Shown one piece after another: positions 16,088 through 24,836 of a stretch of 64,000 nt of DNA; the first letter of the stretch is position 1, and the number at the start of each line of letters is the position of its first letter. Where the stretch lies: the NCBI GenBank assembly GCA_937770485.1, contig CALJHX010000012.1, forward strand, positions 1-64,000, in the 5' to 3' direction. The translations under genes were made by a program, and so were the position numbers. A model generated the notes under the pieces. That model did no database searches. It was not told the origin of the DNA and saw only the letters and a program-made list of their open reading frames with translations. The stretch comes from an uncultured Verrucomicrobiae bacterium (GTDB lineage: Bacteria; Verrucomicrobiota; Verrucomicrobiia; Limisphaerales; UBA1096).

Positions 16088-17860
16088 TTAGCGCTTGGCC
16101 AGGCCGAGGGTTTGGAGGGCGGCGAAGTAGATGTTGGTGAACTCGTTCGGGGCGGAGAAGATGGTCGGCGTGCCGTATTGGCTGGTCATCACCCGCGTGC
16201 GGCCAAGCGGGCCTTTGTTGCCGAACTCGAGCTGGAGCTGCCTTGGGCCATCGGCTGTGTCCACTTCGGCGGTGAGTTGGTTTGCGCCAACTTTGATGTT
16301 GGTGGCATCCATCGCCGGTTTACCCTCAGCCACCCACCCGACGGCGAATAGCACGCCCATTCGGTAAACCGTTTCCTCCAGCATCGCTGACTGGATTTGG
16401 TCGAGCGCTTCATTGTCGGCGGTGCGCCAAGTGGAGTTCGGCAGCCGTACGTACTGCGTCGGCTGGCTGTCGAGTTGAATGGTGACGCTGGCAACTTGGT
16501 TGGTGGAAAACGACCACAGACGGCGCTCCCGCAGCTTGAACGCCTCCTTGGGCAGCAGGATTGCCTGCTCGCGGGGGAGGCCTATGATCGTTGACTCGCC
16601 GTTGGCGCGGGCGGTGGCGCGCTTCGTGTCCACCGTGCCAAACGCAATCGTCTCTTTCCATCGATCGCCGACCGCTGAAGCGCCATTGATCTCGAGATTC
16701 AGCCACGGGTTGGTCAAGCCATGTTTTTTGAAGTCCGCCGCTGAGGCGTCATCTTTTATAAAGTCAACAACCTGTGCGTTACGAAGGTTGGTGAGCATGA
16801 CGTTGACGAGCATTGTGTCGGCGGGGAACTGCCTCGGCTCGGTCACCTGCCAGGCGCCGTCCGGTTTTTTTGCGACGGTGAATTTGTTGACCGTGTCCAC
16901 GGTGACGGAGGTGACCTCGTGTAGCGGCCGCCGAAAAACCGTGTGCTCGCGGAACTGATCATGCGGCAGTCGCAGCAAGGTCAGCAACCCGTCGTCCTGA
17001 ATCCCCACTGTGCCGCGCTCGGAATGGTTCACCAGCACGGTTGGCTCTTCGTCGTTCGGTTTGCGAAACTCCAGATCGATCACCGTGTCGCCGCCCTTGG
17101 CCAGGCGCACGGTCGCCGCTGGTTCGCCTTCGCCAGGTGCAGCGGCGACTTGCACGATGCGCGCCAACTGCATCCGCTGAATCAATTGGCGAATGACCAT
17201 TTGATCGGCAGCGGAGTCGACCGGCTGCTCCATTCGCCAAGCGCCGTCGCCGCCCCTGGCCAACTCAACCGTGCGGCTTTGGCCCCAAAACCGGAGTCGA
17301 TCAAACTCGAGATGCTCTGGCACGAGCCGCAGGTCACGCCAGTCATCGGCATTGCGCGGCACCCAGTCGGCCAGGTCACTGGCGGCCAGAATCACGTCGC
17401 GCGTGCCGGGCAGCCGCACGTAGGTTTGCCGTCCGAACAACGCCGCCGCGCCGACCTCGAGCGACCGCTCCGTGTTGCCGTTGCTCCAGCGTACGAGCGC
17501 CTTTGTGTCGTCGAGGCCGAATGTTTTTTCGTTGCCGGTTTCTGTCCAGTCTTCCTCGGTAAACCGCTGACTGACAGTGAGTTTAGCTAGCCGATCGGCC
17601 AGGCGCTCGATGCGTCCGGGGTGCGCCGGGTAATCCGGATCGACGACCCGCCATTGGCCGCTGATTTTCTTTGCGGCAACCGTTATGTCGCCTCGAGTAA
17701 CGGTGAACGAGTCGATCGCCTCGGGGGTGAAGTCCGGGAACAACCGCTCCGCTTGGCCAAGCGCGGCATCGTTGCCCGACGAGAACAGGCCGTCCGCGAC
17801 GCAGGCGATCGCCAACACCACGGTCAAGCCGCTCAGCCAAAAAAGTTCCCTCGGGTTCAT
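16088..17860 (-). CDS. DUF4340 protein of a Gld-like ABC exporter operon
   Basis: 590 residues. One N-terminal membrane segment (LFWLSGLTVVLAIACVADGLF) precedes a large extracytoplasmic region. DUF4340 features recur: FTVTRGDITVAAKKISGQWRV, LADRLAKLTVSQRFTEED, then a second unit SVTVDTVNKFTVAKKPDGAWQV. Such proteins commonly follow GldG-like genes; their biochemical role is not known to me. The ATG at 17860 overlaps the upstream stop codon as ATGA, so it is preferred over the upstream in-frame start at 17887. Last gene of a four-gene minus-strand operon. Confidence 0.8.
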   Translation of the reverse strand: MNPRELFWLSGLTVVLAIACVADGLFSSGNDAALGQAERLFPDFTPEAIDSFTVTRGDITVAAKKISGQWRVVDPDYPAHPGRIERLADRLAKLTVSQRFTEEDWTETGNEKTFGLDDTKALVRWSNGNTERSLEVGAAALFGRQTYVRLPGTRDVILAASDLADWVPRNADDWRDLRLVPEHLEFDRLRFWGQSRTVELARGGDGAWRMEQPVDSAADQMVIRQLIQRMQLARIVQVAAAPGEGEPAATVRLAKGGDTVIDLEFRKPNDEEPTVLVNHSERGTVGIQDDGLLTLLRLPHDQFREHTVFRRPLHEVTSVTVDTVNKFTVAKKPDGAWQVTEPRQFPADTMLVNVMLTNLRNAQVVDFIKDDASAADFKKHGLTNPWLNLEINGASAVGDRWKETIAFGTVDTKRATARANGESTIIGLPREQAILLPKEAFKLRERRLWSFSTNQVASVTIQLDSQPTQYVRLPNSTWRTADNEALDQIQSAMLEETVYRMGVLFAVGWVAEGKPAMDATNIKVGANQLTAEVDTADGPRQLQLEFGNKGPLGRTRVMTSQYGTPTIFSAPNEFTNIYFAALQTLGLAKR

Positions 17861-19320
17861 GAGCTTTTCATTTGTCGCCGCCACCAAAGTAAGCCAAGGC
17901 CAAGCGTGCCGCCAGGCAGCACCAGAAGCAGAAGCCAGGTGATCGACGTCATCTCGGCGCGGCTGAGGTTGATGCGATACTCGGTAACGCTTCGAGGCGC
18001 GATCGCGAGCAGGTGTTCGCGCTCGAGAAGCCAGTTGACGGCAAGGCTTGCGAAGTCGCGGTTGGCTCCGGCCTCGATCGCGCTGTTGCCGAGGAACAAC
18101 GAGTCGCCGGCGACGACGATTCGCGCCGGGGGCTGGCCGTCGTTCGTGTGCAGCTTGACGGCGATCAACGGAATCTTTCCTTCCATATCGACGGTGCCCT
18201 TGTTGCCTCGGATTTGGCTAACCGCCTGGCCGGCGTCGGATGAGTGCGCGAGGATCGACACCGTCGGCGACTCATCGTTTTCTGCCTCGGGGATACCGAC
18301 GGAGCGGGGGAGGAGCAATTGCAGCCGGCTGCCCCTGATCGGATTGGTGATGGGATGATCGACAAGGTCATCGACCAACAACAAGCCGCCCTGGCCGGAC
18401 TGTTCGTTTTTTGAGTCGGAAACCTGGTTGATACCGATCTTAAAATCGTAGTCAGCTAGAAACTTCTCGAGGCCGGTCGGGCGCTGCAGCGAGTAAAAAT
18501 TGAACAACGTAAACAGACTCCCGCCGGTTTCGACGAACTCGCGCAGCTTGGGCAACTCGCCGCCGCTATACGGCGTGCGCGGCCCGGCGATGATCAGCAG
18601 TCGGCAGTCCGCCGGGATGCTGTTGGTGCCGGCGAGCGGGATTTCCTGCAAGAGCAAGCCCTTCTGTTGCAGTATTTTGGCGAATTTCGAGTAACCCCAT
18701 TGGCCGCCGGTGTCGCTGGCCTTATGTTCGCCGTGGCCTGTGACGAAGCCGACCTTGGTATGGCGACCTTCAGTCACCGAAACGATGGCGGACGTGAACA
18801 ATTTCTCGCCGGTGAAGTGCGTGCGGCGCGCCTCGCGCGTGTCGATGAACTCGGAAAAATCGAGAATCGAAAGTTCGCTTTCGCTGATTGCCTTCGCCGA
18901 GTTATTCGCGGCGAAGATCACGCGGTTCTCCGGTGAGTTGAGCGGCATCTGCAACTCCTGCTGCACTTCCTCGGCGCGGGCGGGCTCGCGGGCGAGATCG
19001 ATCAACTCAAGCTTCAGTCTCGGCGACTTGCGCTCGTACTCGGTGAGCAGATTCTTGACCGGTTCGAAGAGGTCGGCCTGCCGGTCGAACAGGACCACGG
19101 CACGCACGTCGTTGGTCAGCGCTCCAAGCACATTTTTCGTGAGGGGCGACAGGCTGTGGTCTGCCGATTGAGAGAGGACGATTCGCGCAGGATTTTGCAG
19201 CGCGAGCAAATTGGCCAAAACGACGCATATCGTGGCCACCACCGCCGCGAGGATGACGCGTCTCGAAATCGCACCGCGTACGGTCGGCGAAAAACTGGCG
19301 AGTTTTTGTGGGTCGTTCAT
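17857..19320 (-). CDS. GldG-like ABC transporter auxiliary protein
   Basis: 487 residues. An N-terminal membrane anchor (VILAAVVATICVVLANLLAL) is followed by a long extracytoplasmic domain of the ABC_transp_aux/GldG type. It contains SPLTKNVLGALTNDVRAVVL, VGFVTGHGEHKASD and RLLIIAGPRTPYSGGELPKL. A C-terminal membrane helix (WLLLLVLPGGTLGLGLLWW) ends the protein. In Bacteroidetes GldA-GldF-GldG form an ABC complex; in other phyla the same trio has unknown cargo. Three bases separate it from the permease gene, and it overlaps the DUF4340 gene by 4. Confidence 0.82.
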   Translation of the reverse strand: MNDPQKLASFSPTVRGAISRRVILAAVVATICVVLANLLALQNPARIVLSQSADHSLSPLTKNVLGALTNDVRAVVLFDRQADLFEPVKNLLTEYERKSPRLKLELIDLAREPARAEEVQQELQMPLNSPENRVIFAANNSAKAISESELSILDFSEFIDTREARRTHFTGEKLFTSAIVSVTEGRHTKVGFVTGHGEHKASDTGGQWGYSKFAKILQQKGLLLQEIPLAGTNSIPADCRLLIIAGPRTPYSGGELPKLREFVETGGSLFTLFNFYSLQRPTGLEKFLADYDFKIGINQVSDSKNEQSGQGGLLLVDDLVDHPITNPIRGSRLQLLLPRSVGIPEAENDESPTVSILAHSSDAGQAVSQIRGNKGTVDMEGKIPLIAVKLHTNDGQPPARIVVAGDSLFLGNSAIEAGANRDFASLAVNWLLEREHLLAIAPRSVTEYRINLSRAEMTSITWLLLLVLPGGTLGLGLLWWRRQMKSS

Positions 19321-19323
19321 CAG

Positions 19324-20076
19324 TTATTTCCAGCGGCGGCTCTCGACCACCTTATGCGTGAGGTAAAGGAACAACGCTGTGAGGCTGAGGAAAAAGATCA
19401 CCGCGCTGAGATCGATCACGCCGCGAGAAAACGACTCCATATGGTTGGCGAGCGACACGTGCCGGGCGAGTTGCGAAATCCAGTCCGACCGGTCGCCGGC
19501 GAAGTACGAGAAAAAGCCGGTGAAAAACAGCGCCGCGCCCATTGCGAAACCACTAACTGCCGCGACGGCCTGGTTGCGTGTGAGCGCCGATGCGAAGCAC
19601 CCCATCGACATGTACAGGCAACCGACGAGCAGAATGCCGATCGCCGAGGTGACCACCGGGCCAAGCCCGAGCACAGCCGATTCGCCGACGTAAAACCGCA
19701 CGACCACGGAGCAAACCAGAAGCGGAACCCAGAGGATCGCGTAAAAAATCAGCGCCCCGGCGAACTTGGAGAGCACCACTTGCCAGTCACCGATCGGCGC
19801 GGTCATCAGGCTTTCATATGTGCCGCTGGCGCGCTCCATCGCGAAGCTGCGCATGGTGATGATTGGCGCGATAAGCAGCAGGATCAGCCAGAAAAAATAT
19901 GTGCTGTAAAACACCTGCGTCACCGGTATCGGCGTTGCCTGTCCGTTCAGGCCGGAGAGCACAATCACGAAGCCGAGCCCGATCAGAAACAGCACGGCGG
20001 CGATAATGATGAAGCCGGTTGGCCCCTGGAAAAATGCCGACAACTCGCGGCGAACTAGTGCGCGAAAGACGCTCAT
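19324..20076 (-). CDS. ABC-2 type permease, GldF-like
   Basis: 250 residues with six predicted membrane segments. Examples are GFIIIAAVLFLIGLGFVIVL, STYFFWLILLLIAPIITMRS, LIFYAILWVPLLVCSVVV and AIGILLVGCLYMSMGCFAS. The segment RSFAMERASGTYESLMTAPI is the conserved cytoplasmic loop of ABC-2 exporters that contacts the ATPase. The start at 20076 overlaps the ATPase gene by 4 bases. It supplies the membrane pore for the ATPase encoded upstream. Confidence 0.87.
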   Translation of the reverse strand: MSVFRALVRRELSAFFQGPTGFIIIAAVLFLIGLGFVIVLSGLNGQATPIPVTQVFYSTYFFWLILLLIAPIITMRSFAMERASGTYESLMTAPIGDWQVVLSKFAGALIFYAILWVPLLVCSVVVRFYVGESAVLGLGPVVTSAIGILLVGCLYMSMGCFASALTRNQAVAAVSGFAMGAALFFTGFFSYFAGDRSDWISQLARHVSLANHMESFSRGVIDLSAVIFFLSLTALFLYLTHKVVESRRWK

Positions 20077-21026
20077 TTGGGGCCCCCCTTCCCGTGTGTC
20101 AGGCTGACGAACAGATCCTCAAGTGACGGGGCCTGCCGTGACAGTTCGCGCAGCGGCCAGCCGCGTTCGTTGGCGCTGGCGAAAATCTTTTCGCGCGCGT
20201 GGGCGCTCTTTGCGTCGGCGAACTGGCAGCGGACGTAGCCGTCTTGCTGCGCCGCGCATTCCGCTTGGCCAAGCGCCAGTTTGGTGGCCCACTTTTTTGC
20301 ATCGATGAACGACGCTCGCACCTCGGCGACCACCACGGCGTTGGCCTTAGCCATCAACTCTTCCAGCGCGCCGCTGGCAAGAAGTCGGCCCTCGTGCAGA
20401 ATGACGACGCGGTCGCAAGTCATCTCGATCTCGGAGAGGATGTGCGACGAGATAAGCACCGTGTGACCGCCGGCGAGTCCGCGGATCAGCCTGCGCACCG
20501 AGCGAACCTGGTTTGGGTCGAGGCCGGCGGTCGGCTCGTCGAGCACGATCAACTCGGGCTTGGCCAGGAGCGCGTCGGCCAAGCCCACGCGTTGCCGGTA
20601 ACCGCGCGAGAGCTGGCCGATGAACCGACCGGCGACATCGGCGACGCCGCACTGCTCCATTACCCCGGCGATGCGATTGGCGGAGTCGCCGTTGGCCAGG
20701 CGCTTGAGCTGGGCGCGGAATTTCAAGTAGTCGCCGACCCGCAAGTCGGTCGGCAGCGGGTTGTTCTCCGGCATGTAGCCGATCCGCTCGCGAACACGCA
20801 TCGGGTTTTCAAAAACACAGTCGCCGCCGACGCGCACCGAGCCGGAGGTGGCAGCCATGAAGGTGGTTAGGATGCGCATGGTGGTACTTTTGCCCGCGCC
20901 GTTCGGTCCGAGGAAACCGACGACCTCGCCGCAGTCCACGGAGAACGACAGACCGTCGAGCGCCACGTGTTGCCCGTAGCGCTTGGTCAGATTTTCAACC
21001 TCAATCATTGGCGTATCCGTCTTCAA
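20073..21026 (-). CDS. ABC transporter ATP-binding protein, GldA/CcmA-like
   Basis: 317 residues. The nucleotide-binding domain has Walker A GPNGAGKST (about residue 37), Q-loop MPENNPL, signature LSRGYRQRVGLADALL, and Walker B LIVLDEPTAGLDP with an H-loop SSHILSE. A ~90-residue C-terminal domain follows, as in drug or GldA-type ATPases. It is the first gene of the minus-strand operon and powers the permease. The first codon at 21026 lies about 100 bases from the divergent plsY start, so a shared promoter region is likely. Confidence 0.92.
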   Translation of the reverse strand: MKTDTPMIEVENLTKRYGQHVALDGLSFSVDCGEVVGFLGPNGAGKSTTMRILTTFMAATSGSVRVGGDCVFENPMRVRERIGYMPENNPLPTDLRVGDYLKFRAQLKRLANGDSANRIAGVMEQCGVADVAGRFIGQLSRGYRQRVGLADALLAKPELIVLDEPTAGLDPNQVRSVRRLIRGLAGGHTVLISSHILSEIEMTCDRVVILHEGRLLASGALEELMAKANAVVVAEVRASFIDAKKWATKLALGQAECAAQQDGYVRCQFADAKSAHAREKIFASANERGWPLRELSRQAPSLEDLFVSLTHGKGGPK

Positions 21027-21127
21027 GCCGCCCCGAACCTAACGGCCACGGGCCGCCAAAGGCAATCCGCGCGTGCAGCGGGTGAAACGGCTTGCTGCCC
21101 ATGAAGCGAAGCCACTACAGTCTGCGC

Positions 21128-21775
21128 ATGGAGGCGCTTGCTTGGCTGGTCGTGGTCCTCGCGGGATATTTGCCCGGCTCGTTGCCGGCGGGTTTGCTCG
21201 CGGGCCGGCTCAAGGGCGTGGACATCCGCGCGGTCGGCAGCGGCAACATCGGCGCGACCAATGCGTTCCGCGTGCTGGGCAAAGGCATCGGCGTTGCAGT
21301 GCTGCTTGTCGATATGTTGAAAGGAGTGCTGCCGTGTTTGTTTCTTCCGGGGGTGGTGGCAGGACTGTTTCCCGAGGGGCGCGTGCCGGAGCTGGAAACG
21401 GTGAAACTACTAATCGGTGTGTCGGCGATACTCGGGCACAACTATCCCTGTTGGCTTGGCTTCAAGGGAGGCAAAGGCATCGCCACCACCGCCGGTGTGG
21501 TCGGGGCACTTGCGTCGGTGCCGCTTGGGATTTGCCTTGGCGCGTGGGTTGTTTTTTTCGCGGTTAGCCGGTTTGTGTCGGTGGCATCGATCGCGGCGGC
21601 GGTGGCGCTGCCGCTTAGCGTGGCGTTATTGCCGGGCGAACGGTTTGGGTTGCTCTTTTGGATTTTTCTGTTTCTCGGCGTGATGGCCATTTGGAAGCAT
21701 CGGGGAAATATTAAACGGCTCATGGACGGCACAGAGCCACGCGCTTGGGGCGGCAAAAAGGAGGCGATGAATTGA
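21128..21775 (+). CDS. plsY: Glycerol-3-phosphate acyltransferase PlsY
   Basis: 215 residues. This membrane enzyme transfers acyl groups from acyl-phosphate to glycerol 3-phosphate, starting phospholipid synthesis. PlsY motifs are clear: GYLPGSLPAGLLAG, VGSGNIGATNAFR, VDMLKGVLPC, ILGHNYPCWLGFKGGKGIATT and a C-terminal IWKHRGNIKRL. Five hydrophobic segments are present. In-frame ATGs at 21092 and 21101 are alternatives; 21128 starts directly with the first membrane helix as in the family. It overlaps gpsA, the next enzyme of glycerophosphate metabolism. Confidence 0.93.
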   Translation: MEALAWLVVVLAGYLPGSLPAGLLAGRLKGVDIRAVGSGNIGATNAFRVLGKGIGVAVLLVDMLKGVLPCLFLPGVVAGLFPEGRVPELETVKLLIGVSAILGHNYPCWLGFKGGKGIATTAGVVGALASVPLGICLGAWVVFFAVSRFVSVASIAAAVALPLSVALLPGERFGLLFWIFLFLGVMAIWKHRGNIKRLMDGTEPRAWGGKKEAMN

Positions 21776-22752
21776 AGACGGCAGTGATTGGGGCGGGTGC
21801 CTGGGGCACGGCGTTGGCCAAGGTGGCGCACTCGAACGGCGGCGATGTTTGTCTCTGGGGCCGCGACGCCGACGCATTGGCGGCGCTTGGCCGCGAGGGA
21901 CGCAACGAGCGTTATTTGCCGGGGGTCGAGCTGCCGCGCGATCTGCCGACGGAGGCCGACTTGGCCAAGGCGGTGGACGGCGCGGGCTGTGTCGTGCTGG
22001 CGGTTCCGTCGCGCGCGTTTCGCGAAGTCGCCACGCGCTTAGCCAAGTTCGGCGGCGTGGCGGTTAGCGTGACCAAGGGGATTGAGTTTGAGACCGGCTT
22101 GACGATGGGCGGCGTCCTCGGAGAGACGATGCCGTTGGCCAAGGTTGCGGCGCTGTCCGGCCCGACGCTCGCGATGGAAGTGTGCCGCGACATGCCCAGC
22201 GCGGCGGTGGCGGCGAGCGCGGCGACCGGGGTGGCGGAGACGGTGCAGCAGATTTTCCACCGGCCCACGTTTCGTGTGTACACGAGCAAAGACCTGACCG
22301 GCGTCGAGTTGGGCGGCGCGTTGAAAAATGTGATCGCCATAGCGGCAGGGGCGTCGGCCGGGCTGGGCTTTGGCGACAACTCGAAGGCGGCACTGGTGAC
22401 GCGCGCGATCGCGGAGATCCGGCGCTTGGGCGTGGCGTGCGGCGCGCGCGCGGAGACGTTCGCCGGGCTGAGCGGCCTGGGCGATTTGACGGTGACGTGC
22501 TTCTCAAGTTTGAGCCGCAATTACCAATTCGGCCTGCGCATCGGGCACGGCGAAAAACCGGAGGTCATCCTCGCCGACTCGGTGTCGGTGGTGGAGGGGT
22601 ACCCGACCGCGCGGTCGGCGTGGAACCTTGCGCGCACGCGAGACGTCAGCACGCCGATCATCGACGAGGTTTACGCGATGCTGCACGAGGGCAAAGACCT
22701 GCGCCAAGCGTTACACGACCTGACCACCCGTTCCTCCAAGGCGGAGGATTAA
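21772..22752 (+). CDS. gpsA: NAD(P)-dependent glycerol-3-phosphate dehydrogenase GpsA
   Basis: 326 residues. It reduces dihydroxyacetone phosphate to glycerol 3-phosphate, the substrate of PlsY. Rossmann motif AVIGAGAWGTALA, VTKGIEF, the catalytic-lysine region VELGGALKNVIAIAAG, GLSGLGDLTVTC and SRNYQFGLRIG are all present. The start is a TTG at 21772 that overlaps the plsY stop (ATTGA), with GGAGGCG at 21761-21767 as ribosome binding site. A longer in-frame start at 21745 would add nine residues not found in the family. Confidence 0.94.
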   Translation: MKTAVIGAGAWGTALAKVAHSNGGDVCLWGRDADALAALGREGRNERYLPGVELPRDLPTEADLAKAVDGAGCVVLAVPSRAFREVATRLAKFGGVAVSVTKGIEFETGLTMGGVLGETMPLAKVAALSGPTLAMEVCRDMPSAAVAASAATGVAETVQQIFHRPTFRVYTSKDLTGVELGGALKNVIAIAAGASAGLGFGDNSKAALVTRAIAEIRRLGVACGARAETFAGLSGLGDLTVTCFSSLSRNYQFGLRIGHGEKPEVILADSVSVVEGYPTARSAWNLARTRDVSTPIIDEVYAMLHEGKDLRQALHDLTTRSSKAED

Positions 22753-22794
22753 GCAGGCCAAGCCGTGGCCGGGACACGTGCCCGAAACACCCGA

Positions 22795-23306
22795 CTACGC
22801 AACAACCTCCATCACCGGCTCGCCGTCGGAGAAAGTTGCCGTCACCTTCAGCGCCAACGAGTTCCCCTGAGCGGTGAGCATCGCCATCCCAGGTGATACA
22901 GAGATCGACTCCAGGTGGGGGACTTCGTTCGAATCCTCAGCGGCGCCTGCCCTGATCCAGTCTAGTAGGATCCGATTCTCCGCTGACCCGGTCTCGAAGC
23001 GTTTTTTGCCCTCGTGCTTCACTTGAAGCGTGGACTTTAGAAGGACTTTGCTTGCTGTGGGTTCGTTGATGTTCACTCGCCCGCCGGATTGCAGTGCCTT
23101 GAAATCCGACCCCGGATTCCCCCCCAAAGTGACAGCTTGAATCCCCCCTTGCCGTTCTGGTTCCCGTGGCATGCCCCGGCGTTGCAACCGGCCTTTGATA
23201 GCACAGTCATCACGTCGCGGGAAAAGCTCGTTTCCTCCGCGACCAGGACACAGGGAGCGAACAGACACATCGCAAACAACCTGGCAAAACACGTGTGCAA
23301 CTCCAC
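22795..23306 (-). pseudogene. Remnant of a PSD1-type cytochrome c / DUF1549 protein
   Basis: The N-terminus of the planctomycete/verrucomicrobial family with DUF1549-DUF1553 is recognisable. A signal peptide is followed by SFSRDVMTVLSKAGCNAGACHGNQNGKGGFKLSLWGG, seen here in pieces: GCNAGACHGNQNGKGGFKLS carries the heme-binding CNAGACH. The frame then shifts at a run of seven G residues (minus strand, about 23119-23125) into KALQSGGRVNINEP, GKKRFETGSAENRILLDWIR and an Ig-like start. It stops at 22795 after about 190 codons; family members run to 700 or more. Both the frameshift and the missing C-terminus mark it as dead. Confidence 0.75.
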
Positions 23307-23467
23307 GTAGATCTAAAGCGTCCCCACCGCTTCCTCAAGCAGTTTTAGCTTTCCTATTTCACCTCCTTTTTACGGCCGCTTAGGTGGTTGGCGCTGTCTG
23401 TCCGCTGCGATCGCGGGTTGCCTTGGCCAAGTGCGGTCGGTAGTTTGTCCGCCGTTCGCAGCAAATC

Positions 23468-24700
23468 ATGAAGAAGGTTATTATTTCCATATTATTTTTC
23501 GCCGTGGGCCTTGGATTGTCGGCTGACGATTGGCAGCAATGGCGGGGGCCCAACCGAGACGGCATCAGCCGTGAGACCGGCCTTTTGCAGGCTTGGCCAA
23601 GCGCCGGGCCGGAGCGTGTTTGGCTGAGCCGCGACATTGGCATCGGCTACTCGGCGCCGGTGGTGGCCAGGGGCAGGTTGTTTGTCTTGGGAACCAAGGA
23701 CGGCAAGGAGCAGTTGTTTGCCAAAGAGGCCAAGGGTGGGAAGACGCTCTGGACAGCCCCGATGGGCGGCATCCTCTCCAACAACTGGGGAGACGGGCCG
23801 CGCGGTGCCGCGACGGTGGACGGCGATAAGGTTTATGCGCTGGGGGCAAAGGGCGGTTTAATATGCGTCAATGTCGGAGATGGCAAGGTGAACTGGCGGG
23901 TGGAGATGGTGAAGGATCTTGGAGGGAAAGTGCCCGGCTGGGGATACACCGAGTCGGTGTTGGTGGACGGCGACCATGTGATCTGCACGCCGGGTGGCAA
24001 ACGTGGCACGTTGGCTGCGATCGACAAAAAAACGGGCAAGGTTATTTGGCGCAGCGACGGTTGGACAGATGGGGCGCAATATGCCTCGGCGGTGCCGGCC
24101 GAATTCAACGGCCAGCGGCAGTTCATCCAGCTTACGCAGAAAACCCTGACCAGTGTTTCCGCTCGCGATGGGTCGGTCTTGTGGCGTAACGCCTGGCCGG
24201 GGCGCACGGCGGTCATTCCCACCCCGATCGTTCGTAAAAACGAGGTCTACATTTCCTCGGGATACGGTGTAGGCTGCCGGAAGGTTACTATTGGAGATGC
24301 CCACAAGGTCACTGAGGATTACTCGAACAAGAACATGAAAAATCAACACGGTGGCGTGCTGCTGCTCGATGGCCACCTATACGGCTACTCCGATGGACGC
24401 GGGTGGACCTGTCAAAACCTGAAGAGTGGCGACGTGGTTTGGGATTCAAAGAAGCTCGGCAAGGGTTGTGTCTTTTATGCAGATAATCGACTGTATTGCC
24501 TTGCGGAAAGTTCAGGGACGGTGGCGCTGGCCGGCGCCAACACAGCTGGATGGAAGGAGCACGGTCGATTCAAACTCGAACCCCAAACGGAACTTCGCAA
24601 ACGATCTGGCCGGATCTGGACGCACCCGGTCGTGGCCAACGGCGTGATGTATTTGCGCGACCAGGAACTGCTCTTCGCGTTTGACGTCAAGGCCCGGTAG
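23468..24700 (+). CDS. Secreted PQQ-like beta-propeller protein
   Basis: 410 residues. A signal peptide (VIISILFFAVGLGLS) is followed by WQQWRGPNRDGIS, the usual opening of this family in Planctomycetes and Verrucomicrobia. Repeated propeller blades read like LFVLGTKDGKEQLFAKEAKG, KVYALGAKGGLICVNVGDGK and HLYGYSDGRGWTCQNLKSGD. These proteins fold like BamB or quinoprotein dehydrogenases, but I see no heme motif and no clear quinone site, so the function is unknown. One iterated palindrome (23592-23601) encodes the residues AWPSA near the N-terminus. Confidence 0.85.
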   Translation: MKKVIISILFFAVGLGLSADDWQQWRGPNRDGISRETGLLQAWPSAGPERVWLSRDIGIGYSAPVVARGRLFVLGTKDGKEQLFAKEAKGGKTLWTAPMGGILSNNWGDGPRGAATVDGDKVYALGAKGGLICVNVGDGKVNWRVEMVKDLGGKVPGWGYTESVLVDGDHVICTPGGKRGTLAAIDKKTGKVIWRSDGWTDGAQYASAVPAEFNGQRQFIQLTQKTLTSVSARDGSVLWRNAWPGRTAVIPTPIVRKNEVYISSGYGVGCRKVTIGDAHKVTEDYSNKNMKNQHGGVLLLDGHLYGYSDGRGWTCQNLKSGDVVWDSKKLGKGCVFYADNRLYCLAESSGTVALAGANTAGWKEHGRFKLEPQTELRKRSGRIWTHPVVANGVMYLRDQELLFAFDVKAR

Positions 24701-24836
24701 TGCCGTTCGCTTGGCCAAGGGGGGTGGTTGACAATGCCGCCCAAGGTGCCCAAGCTCCCCGGCGATCCGATGAGTGGGAAGCTTGTTTTCCCGTTGCTGG
24801 CCTTAGGCCAAGTTCAATAATAAAAAGGATAAACTT

